Of a stretch of 6,585 nucleotides of DNA, positions 1-5,159 are shown one piece after another (positions within the stretch are counted from its first letter, which is position 1; every line of letters starts with the position of its first letter). The translations under genes and the position numbers were made by a program. The stretch lies in the NCBI GenBank assembly GCA_900554605.1, contig USHU01000056.1, positions 1 through 6,585 of the forward strand, written 5' to 3'. This DNA comes from an uncultured Actinomyces sp. GTDB lineage: Bacteria; Actinomycetota; Actinomycetes; Actinomycetales; Actinomycetaceae. The notes beneath the pieces were generated by a model. That model did no database searches and was not told where the DNA came from. It worked only from the letters and a program-made list of their open reading frames with translations.

Positions 1-1068
1 CGTATGCGAGACCGTCACATCTGCCCCGCCCTGAGGCTCTTCCCGTGACGAGGCCGCGCGTTCCCCGCTGCTGGGCTTCCCATTCGCTTCGCGTGCTTGC
101 TTTCCACCCGCACCCCCGCGCCCCTCAATGAGCGCAATCAGGCCCTGGACGGCCTCGCGAGCGATCGCATGAGTATCGGGCGTGATCGTGGTCAGCGTCG
201 GCGTTGAGAAGCGCGAAAGGACCGTATCGTCCCACGTGGAGACCAGCACGTCCTCGGGCACGCGCACATTCGCCTCGGCAAGCGCGCGCAGTGCACCAAT
301 CCCAAGGAGATCGTTCATCGTGAAGATTGCATCGGGGAGGTTATTGGACTCCAACCACTGCGAGAGCGCTTCCTGTGCGCCACCGGCGGTCCACGGGGAA
401 ACTTCAACGCTGCGCCATGCCCACGAGTCCAATCCGAGTTCGGCCAGTGCCTTCTCGATCCCGCGTTGGCGAAGTGCACCCGCGCTGGAGGTTGCTCGAG
501 GATGTGTCGAGCCAAGGATCAGGAAGCTGCGCGCTCCTTGGTCGTAGAGATGATGAATCATTTCCGAGGCCGCGGAGACGTTATCCATCGAAAAGTGCGG
601 GATACCCGCATCCTGGATCCTCTCGCCGAGCAGTACTAGCGGCGCATCCAATTCGAGCTGGTTGAGACCTTCAAGGTCGAGTTCGATGGGGGAGAGGATG
701 AGCCCATCGATAAGGTTGGTGCGGAAGTCGCGCAGGACCGAGACTTCATGTTCGCGCGAACCGGCAGTCTCGACAACCATGATCGAATATCCGCTGCGTC
801 GCGCCTCTTCTTGGATGAGGTGCGCAAGTTCCCCGAAGTAGGGCCATGCAAGGTTTGGAATTGCGAGCGCTAAGGTGTGTGTTTGACCTTGACGAAGGCG
901 TTGCGCAGCAATGTTTGGCCGGTAACCCAGTTGACGGATTGCATCCTCAACTGCCTTCCGCGTAGCAGGGGAGATGTGCGGAAAGTTATTTACTACGTTT
1001 GAAACGGTGCGCTGTGAGACGCCGGCAAGTTGCGCAACATCGCGCATATTAGGCCGTGAAGCTTTCAT
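1..1068 (-). CDS. LacI/GalR-family transcriptional repressor, C-terminus cut by window edge
   Basis: An uninterrupted frame of 356 codons reads leftward from the ATG at 1068-1066 and leaves the window without a stop, so the 3' end is missing. Residues 9-28 are a classic LacI helix-turn-helix (RDVAQLAGVSQRTVSNVVNN), followed by the conserved LGYRPN at 47-52 and a hinge-helix-like AAQRLRQGQT at 54-63. The rest matches the periplasmic-binding-protein-like effector domain, including PNLAWPYFGEL (71-81), DGLILSP, DAIFTMND and VPEDVLVSTWDD near the end. The start is supported by a GGAGA Shine-Dalgarno at 1074-1078, 5 bases from the ATG. After the usual LIEGR (ending at residue 317) there is a Gly/Ser/Glu/Arg-rich linker of about 32 residues, then DVTVSHT, which resembles the beginning of the family's usual C-terminal strand; only about ten residues are probably missing. 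It is divergent from the sugar operon and is probably its local, sugar-responsive repressor and perhaps autoregulated. The effector is unknown. Confidence 0.93.
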   Translation of the reverse strand, partial: MKASRPNMRDVAQLAGVSQRTVSNVVNNFPHISPATRKAVEDAIRQLGYRPNIAAQRLRQGQTHTLALAIPNLAWPYFGELAHLIQEEARRSGYSIMVVETAGSREHEVSVLRDFRTNLIDGLILSPIELDLEGLNQLELDAPLVLLGERIQDAGIPHFSMDNVSAASEMIHHLYDQGARSFLILGSTHPRATSSAGALRQRGIEKALAELGLDSWAWRSVEVSPWTAGGAQEALSQWLESNNLPDAIFTMNDLLGIGALRALAEANVRVPEDVLVSTWDDTVLSRFSTPTLTTITPDTHAIAREAVQGLIALIEGRGGAGGKQAREANGKPSSGERAASSREEPQGGADVTVSHT

Positions 1069-1101
1069 GTCCGTCTCCGATAAAATCGCGGCAGGATGTG
1101 A

Positions 1102-1129
1102 GTTATCAGGGGCTATAGGCTCTAGTCTA
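1102..1129 (-). promoter_or_regulatory. Possible -35/-10 promoter of the repressor gene
   Basis: On the minus strand TAGACT (1129-1124, four of six matches to TTGACA) is followed after 16 bases by GATAAC (1107-1102, four of six matches to TATAAT). It would start transcription some 25-30 bases upstream of the repressor ATG. The match is moderate and was chosen by eye, so this is a suggestion only. Confidence 0.25.
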
Positions 1130-1162
1130 CTGAAAAATCAGGGAATCCGCTGAGGAGATCGC

Positions 1163-1187
1163 GATAATTTGCTACGTTGCAATTATC
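1163..1187. promoter_or_regulatory. Probable LacI-family operator overlapping the hydrolase promoter
   Basis: GATAATT at 1163-1169 and AATTATC at 1181-1187 are perfect 7-bp inverted arms around an 11-bp core. Nested inside, at 1169-1182, is TTGCTACGTTGCAA, a near-palindrome with central ACGT and outer TTGC/GCAA. The CG-centred symmetry is typical of LacI-family operators. It lies between the divergent repressor and the hydrolase. The left arm GATAAT (1163-1168) also matches five of six bases of a -10 hexamer, so bound repressor would cover the -10 region and the likely start site near 1175. I see no good -35 hexamer 16-18 bases upstream. That this is the operator of the adjacent repressor is inference from position and symmetry. 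Confidence 0.7.
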
Positions 1188-1188
1188 T

Positions 1189-1210
1189 GGAAAATCATGC
1201 ATGATAATCC
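1189..1210. repeat. Imperfect 22-bp palindrome spanning the hydrolase start codon
   Basis: The core ATCATGCATGAT at 1194-1205 is a perfect 12-bp palindrome. Beyond two mismatched positions on each side, GGA (1189-1191) pairs with TCC (1208-1210). The GGA is the only Shine-Dalgarno-like sequence of the hydrolase and the ATG at 1197 lies in the left half of the core. It could be a second protein-binding site beside the operator, or a weak RNA fold masking the start. The symmetry is seen directly; the function is not established. Confidence 0.45.
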
Positions 1211-3137
1211 CATGAAGGTCAACGTAGACACTTTTGAAGCATGGAGCGACGCGCACTATCCTCGCCCCGATCTTTGCCGTGAATCATGGTTGAACCTAGG
1301 CGGCCAATGGGAATTCGCAACGGATCCTACCGATGAGGGCCTCACCTTAGGATGGCATCTTCCCGGCGCCCACTTCTCGCACACGATCTGCGTTCCTTTC
1401 CCGCCCGGAAGCCCCAGTAGTCAATGGAGTGGAGAACGCTCCGACGTTGTCTGGTATCGCAGGCACATTACTTCGGAAGAAATCAGGGATGCGGGGCTAG
1501 CCGATGCCGGCCACCGCCCCCACCTCCTCATTCACTTCGAAGCCGTCGATTTCGCGAGTGACGTGTGGGTCAACGGTCTTCACCTCGTCCATCACGAAGG
1601 CGGATATACCCCTTTCAGCGTCGAGATCGACCCCAGTGACTACCTTGATGCTGGTTTTGAAATCGTCGTGCGGGCACATGACCGCCTTGACGCGGTCGAT
1701 CAGCCTCGCGGTAAGCAAGACTGGCAAGAACATCCCCACGGTATTTGGTACCACTGCGTCGTCGGGATCTGGCGCGATGTGTGGATGGAAATCGTGCCCG
1801 CAAACTACGTCCGCTCATTGACGTGGTCGTGGGACATCGAAGAAGCCCAAGTGACCTGCGATGTGGAGTGCGCTGGCCTCCCCCTCAACACGGGCACTCA
1901 CGAGGCCATCGAGGCAAGCCTCACCCTTGACCTTGCGGGCGTCACGCTAGCGGCAACCATGGTCCGTGCGCACTCAGGCCAGCTCCGCCTCGTCGCACAA
2001 ATCCCGGCATTGGCAAACCGCCAGGAATGGGGGCGGCTCCTGTGGTCGCCCGCCCACCCCAACCTCATCAACGCGCGCATCTGTGTGGGTGAAGACGAGG
2101 TTGTCTCTTACGTGGGAATCCGCGACGTCGACCTCTCACACCGCTATCTCGAGATCAACCACCAGCCCACCTACCTGCGCGGCATCCTTGACCAGGGTTA
2201 CTGGCCAAGCTCTTACTTCACTGCGCCCAGCGCCGAGGCGCTGAAAGAGGACCTGGAACTTGCCCGAGACATGGGCTTCAACTTCGTGCGAATTCACGAA
2301 CGCAGCGCCGATCGACGAACCCTGACGTGGGCCGATCGTATGGGAATGATGGTCTGGGGAGAATCCGCCTCGGCCTACGCTTTCAGCGACCGGGCGGTCA
2401 GCGTCACCACGCAGGAATGGCACGACCTCGTTCTGCGCGACCGCAACCACCCCAGCATCATCGTGTGGGTGCCCTTCAATGAAAGTTGGGGAGTAGACCT
2501 CATCGTCACCTCACCGCGCCAGCAGGCTTTTGTCCGCTCGGTGGTCGCCCTGACCGATGCTCTTGACGGAACTCGCCCAGTCATCGCAAACGATGGGTGG
2601 GAGCAGCTGGAAACTCCGATCGTGACAACCCATGACTACGGGGTTTACGGCGAGCAACTCCGCGTCAACTACGCTGACCGTGAATCGATTGCAGAGCTGG
2701 TGAACGGAGTCGGCCCACAGGGACGCAAGATCCTTCTGGGGCAGCCATGGAGTGATGACCGCCCCGTCATGGTCACGGAGTTCGGCGGAATCTCATTGCC
2801 GCTAGACGCGGAAGACGCATGGGGCTACGCGGTTGTGCCCAACGCCCAGGCCTACGAAGAACGCGTGACTGGTCTTTTCGAGGCCCTTGAAGCCTCCCCG
2901 GTCCTCGCGGGCTTCTGCTACACGCAACTGACCGACACTCGCCAAGAAACAAACGGCCTCGCTGACGAAAACCGCACTCCGAAGCTCCCGCTGGATGTGA
3001 TTCGTGGTTTCGTTACCAGCTCCGCTCAGCAGAGCGGACAGATTCGGCCTCGCACGATTGTCGAGGTCAGCGCGGTGGTAGGCACCGACGAGCGCAGTGT
3101 CGTGTCAACGGCTTTCGAAGGTGATCACAATGCCTAA
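1197..3137 (+). CDS. Cytoplasmic glycoside hydrolase family 2 (GH2) enzyme, substrate unassigned
   Basis: This 646-residue protein has the GH2 architecture: an N-terminal jelly-roll sugar-binding domain (about 20-200, with YPRPDL at 21-26, LGGQWEF at 34-40 and GIWRDVWMEIV at its end), an immunoglobulin-like middle domain (about 202-310), and a TIM barrel from about 318 (LRGILDQGYWP, MGFNFVRIHE, WADRMGMMVWGE). The general acid/base is Glu429 in FNESWG, after NHPSIIVW. The nucleophile is Glu528 in VMVTEFGG. Both are present, so activity is expected. GFCYTQLTDTRQETNGL (about 572-588) closes the barrel; the Asn-x-Lys glucuronate signature of beta-glucuronidases is not visible there, which leaves beta-galactosidase, beta-mannosidase, arabinopyranosidase or another activity open. 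There is no signal peptide, so it should act in the cytosol on sugar brought in by the downstream transporter. The ATG at 1197 has only a weak GGA (1189-1191) 5 bases upstream; the in-frame ATG at 1212 has no better site. It is the first gene of the operon and overlaps the next by 8 bases. Confidence 0.92.
   Translation: MHDNPMKVNVDTFEAWSDAHYPRPDLCRESWLNLGGQWEFATDPTDEGLTLGWHLPGAHFSHTICVPFPPGSPSSQWSGERSDVVWYRRHITSEEIRDAGLADAGHRPHLLIHFEAVDFASDVWVNGLHLVHHEGGYTPFSVEIDPSDYLDAGFEIVVRAHDRLDAVDQPRGKQDWQEHPHGIWYHCVVGIWRDVWMEIVPANYVRSLTWSWDIEEAQVTCDVECAGLPLNTGTHEAIEASLTLDLAGVTLAATMVRAHSGQLRLVAQIPALANRQEWGRLLWSPAHPNLINARICVGEDEVVSYVGIRDVDLSHRYLEINHQPTYLRGILDQGYWPSSYFTAPSAEALKEDLELARDMGFNFVRIHERSADRRTLTWADRMGMMVWGESASAYAFSDRAVSVTTQEWHDLVLRDRNHPSIIVWVPFNESWGVDLIVTSPRQQAFVRSVVALTDALDGTRPVIANDGWEQLETPIVTTHDYGVYGEQLRVNYADRESIAELVNGVGPQGRKILLGQPWSDDRPVMVTEFGGISLPLDAEDAWGYAVVPNAQAYEERVTGLFEALEASPVLAGFCYTQLTDTRQETNGLADENRTPKLPLDVIRGFVTSSAQQSGQIRPRTIVEVSAVVGTDERSVVSTAFEGDHNA
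3117..3123 (+). promoter_or_regulatory. Ribosome binding site that fixes the first permease start
   Basis: GAAGGTG lies 6 bases before the ATG at 3130. This favours 3130 over the upstream in-frame GTG at 3097, which would add 11 non-family residues and lengthen the overlap with the hydrolase. The site lies inside the last codons of the hydrolase, which suggests translational coupling. Confidence 0.75.
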
Positions 3138-4200
3138 GCCGCGCGTGCTTCGCAGATGGGCCGTGAATTTCGCCTTCACGCTTCCCTTCCTGATTTTCTA
3201 CGGGATCTTCATCCTCTTCCCGGTCGTCCAGGCTGTCCTCATGTCCTTCTTCAACTGGGACCTGCTGGGCAGTACCCGCGAATGGATCGGTTTGGAAAAC
3301 TACACCCACATGCTTGGCGGTACCGGCCTGGTTTGGGACGCCACTTCGATGTGGCTTGTTCGATTGCTCTGCTTAGTGTGCGGAGTGTATGTAGCGGTCA
3401 AGGCGGTGCGCGAACATGATCTGAACTCGGGCCGAATCCTCATGATCGTCACCTTGATCGGTGCGGCAATCATCTTGGGAATTCACCCCGGTGACGGTGG
3501 CTCCTGGTCTGACCCGCGTTTTTGGAACGCGATGAAGAACACCGCGATCTTTACCCTGGTTTCGACGCCAATCATCGCGGGCCTCGGCCTGATCTACGCG
3601 CTCCTCCTTCAACGAGGCGGACGGGCAAGCTCCTTCTACCGCGCGGCGCTCTTCGTCCCCTACGTTCTTCCGGTCTCGGTTGCCACCCTGATCTGGGGAT
3701 ATATGCTCAATCCCTCGCGCGGTATCGTCGCGCGCTTCACCGAATACATGGGGTGGGGGACCATCTCGTGGCTTTCGGATCCGCAGTGGGCAATGACCGC
3801 AATCGTTGTAACAACCGTATGGTGGACGGTCGGCTTTAACCTGATCCTCTTCGGTGCGGGTCTACAAGATATCGATCCGACGCTGTATGAGGCCGCAAGC
3901 TTGGACGGTGCGAATTCCTTCCAAAAATTCGTCAACATCACCCTTCCGGGTCTTCGCCACGCAACGGTCTTGGTTCTGGTCACGCAGATCATCGCCTCTT
4001 TCCAGATCTTCGGTCAGGTCAACATCATGACCGCGGGCGGCCCCGGTGGAACAACGGACGTCCTCGTGCGCTACATCTACCAGACGGGCTTTAGAGATAC
4101 CCAGCTCGGCTACGCCTCGGCAATGTCCTTGGTGCTTTTCGTGCTGATGGTCTTCATCTCTTTGATCCAATTCCTCATTTCACGCCAAAGGAGCCGCTGA
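3130..4200 (+). CDS. Sugar ABC transporter permease, MalF/UgpA type, with a two-helix insertion
   Basis: This 356-residue inner-membrane protein is one half of the transport channel of a CUT1-type carbohydrate importer. TM1 (about 13-38) is followed by the family motif WIGLENYTHML (52-62), and the core resumes with DPRFWNAMKNTAIFTLV at 128-144. Further membrane segments fall near 136-161, 173-191, 221-243, 279-297 and 332-350. The cytoplasmic EAA loop that docks on the ATPase is intact: EAASLDGA (254-261) followed by the ITLPGL element. The protein is longer than the usual 290-310 residues because about 65 residues (63-127) are inserted between GLENY and DPRFW; they contain two extra hydrophobic stretches (about 73-90 and 103-118) separated by a charged KAVREHDLNSGR turn. 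The start overlaps the hydrolase stop (ATGCCTAA) and one base separates its stop from the next gene. The substrate is presumably that of the hydrolase. Confidence 0.9.
   Translation: MPKPRVLRRWAVNFAFTLPFLIFYGIFILFPVVQAVLMSFFNWDLLGSTREWIGLENYTHMLGGTGLVWDATSMWLVRLLCLVCGVYVAVKAVREHDLNSGRILMIVTLIGAAIILGIHPGDGGSWSDPRFWNAMKNTAIFTLVSTPIIAGLGLIYALLLQRGGRASSFYRAALFVPYVLPVSVATLIWGYMLNPSRGIVARFTEYMGWGTISWLSDPQWAMTAIVVTTVWWTVGFNLILFGAGLQDIDPTLYEAASLDGANSFQKFVNITLPGLRHATVLVLVTQIIASFQIFGQVNIMTAGGPGGTTDVLVRYIYQTGFRDTQLGYASAMSLVLFVLMVFISLIQFLISRQRSR
4187..4193 (+). promoter_or_regulatory. Strong ribosome binding site of the second permease
   Basis: AAAGGAG sits 8 bases before the ATG at 4202 and lies within the final codons of the preceding permease. 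It is the best Shine-Dalgarno match in the operon and supports coupled translation of the two permeases. Confidence 0.75.
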
Positions 4201-4201
4201 G

Positions 4202-5029
4202 ATGCGAGAGAAATTCAAGTCCTGCGGCTACCACGCAGTGATGCTCGTCCTTGCTGTGCTGTGGCTGATTCCGCTGCTGTGGACGCTGGTCATCTCCCTG
4301 AGCTCTAACTCCTCACTGAAGACCAACTCGCAGATCCTTGTCCCCACCGAGCCGACCCTGTCGAACTACGTGGACGTTTTTAGAACTGGACTCGCGGGGC
4401 GCTGGTTCCTCAACTCGATGATTGTTTCGATCATCGCCACGATCATCACTGTCCTCATTTGCGCGGCCGCCGGATACGCCTTCGCGAAACTGCCTTTCCC
4501 CGGGCGCACCGTAGTCTACGGGCTGACCTTGGCGGGAATGATGGTTCCTAAAGAGGCGATGTTCGTCCCCTTGTTCATGATGTTTTCCGAGGCCGGGCTG
4601 GCGAATTCCTACATTGCGCTGATTTTCCCCCGCGTGGCCTTCCCCCTGGGGGTCTTCATCATGACTCAGTTCTTTTCTCAGGTGCCCAGCGAAATGGAAG
4701 AGGCGGCGCAAGTTGATGGGGCTTCTCCGATTCGAGTCTTCTTCTCCATCATGGTTCCGCTGGCGCGACCGGCTTTGATTGCCTTGGCGACCTTCTCTTT
4801 CGTTCAGACCTGGAACGATTACCTGTGGCCCTTGGTTTCGGCGACAAAGCCCGAAATGTTCACGGTGACCACGGGCCTCGCATCCTTGCAGGGGACCTTC
4901 GCACAATCGACGGAATTGGGCTCGCTCATGGCCCGAGGAATCGTCGGTGCTGCACCTCTGCTCATTGTTTTCCTCCTGCTTCAGAAGTATCTGATCAGAG
5001 GAATCTCACTGTCCAGTGGCGATAAGTAG
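4202..5029 (+). CDS. Sugar ABC transporter permease, MalG/UgpE type
   Basis: This 275-residue membrane protein is the second channel subunit of the CUT1-type importer and normally pairs with the MalF-type partner encoded just upstream. Six membrane segments are visible at about 12-33, 72-94, 105-129, 136-158, 189-210 and 244-263. Family markers are PTLSNYVDVF (51-60), WFLNSMIVSI (68-77), the cytoplasmic ATPase-docking EAA loop EAAQVDGA (167-174) followed by the IMVPLARPAL element, and TWNDYLWPL (203-211). Length is normal for the family. It begins one base after the stop of the first permease behind a strong Shine-Dalgarno. Its TAG stop lies in the loop of a perfect 9-bp inverted repeat that separates it from the binding-protein gene. 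No ATP-binding subunit follows; in many actinobacteria one shared MsiK-type ATPase serves several such importers, which is the likely arrangement here (inference). Confidence 0.93.
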   Translation: MREKFKSCGYHAVMLVLAVLWLIPLLWTLVISLSSNSSLKTNSQILVPTEPTLSNYVDVFRTGLAGRWFLNSMIVSIIATIITVLICAAAGYAFAKLPFPGRTVVYGLTLAGMMVPKEAMFVPLFMMFSEAGLANSYIALIFPRVAFPLGVFIMTQFFSQVPSEMEEAAQVDGASPIRVFFSIMVPLARPALIALATFSFVQTWNDYLWPLVSATKPEMFTVTTGLASLQGTFAQSTELGSLMARGIVGAAPLLIVFLLLQKYLIRGISLSSGDK

Positions 5030-5040
5030 GCTATCGCCAC
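5016..5040 (+). promoter_or_regulatory. Intercistronic hairpin with the permease stop codon in its loop
   Basis: GTGGCGATA (5016-5024) and TATCGCCAC (5032-5040) form a perfect 9-bp stem with a 7-base loop, AGTAGGC, that contains the TAG stop (5027-5029). CA before the left arm and TG after the right arm can add two pairs across one bulged base. No U-tract follows, so it does not look like a classic intrinsic terminator. A transcript-processing, stabilising or attenuating role between the permeases and the binding protein is more likely, since binding proteins usually need higher expression than permeases. The stem is seen; the role is inferred. Confidence 0.65.
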
Positions 5041-5120
5041 CTGCGCCACACGCCTGATCGGCTTTCCCGGGGTTCTTAACGATGGCCTCGGAAATGGCGA
5101 TCTTACATACACAGGAAAAC

Positions 5121-5141
5121 TCACCACACCATTCACCACAC
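5121..5141 (+). repeat. Short CA-rich direct repeat in the binding-protein leader
   Basis: TCACCACAC occurs at 5121-5129 and again at 5133-5141, a 12-base period. The stretch is almost free of G and would be unstructured in RNA just upstream of the binding-protein ribosome site. It may simply keep the site accessible. The rest of the 130-base gap (5041-5120) shows no convincing promoter hexamers or further gene. Confidence 0.4.
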
Positions 5142-5146
5142 AGATT

Positions 5147-5152
5147 GAAAGG
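5147..5152 (+). promoter_or_regulatory. Ribosome binding site that fixes the binding-protein start
   Basis: GAAAGG ends 7 bases before the ATG at 5160 but only 1 base before the in-frame ATG at 5154, and far downstream of the in-frame ATG at 5082. Normal spacing therefore selects 5160, which also gives a standard-length lipoprotein signal peptide. Confidence 0.7.
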
Positions 5153-5159
5153 CATGACA

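Noticed and set aside
1..1068. Repressor as a broken gene, because only short closed frames appear on this strand
   Set aside because: Read from 1068 the frame is continuous to base 1 with family motifs in order. It only lacks a stop because the window ends.
1130..1141. CTGA-AAAA-TCAG inverted repeat as another operator
   Set aside because: The arms are only 4 bp and such repeats arise often by chance in AT-rich intergenic DNA.
3097..3129. Earlier GTG start for the first permease
   Set aside because: It adds 11 residues unlike the family and overlaps the hydrolase by 41 bases, while ATG 3130 has a well-placed GAAGGTG.
4313..4906. Open frame of 197 codons on the minus strand opposite the second permease
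   Set aside because: The product is very polar and low in complexity (Arg, Gly, Glu, Asn, His), as expected from the complement of a hydrophobic membrane protein. No motif supports it.
5016..5040. Intrinsic transcription terminator after the second permease
   Set aside because: The stem is strong but no run of T follows, and the next gene clearly belongs to the same transport system.
5082..5159. Longer binding protein starting at ATG 5082
   Set aside because: It would place 26 polar residues before the lipoprotein signal peptide and has no good ribosome site. GAAAGG with 7-base spacing supports 5160.
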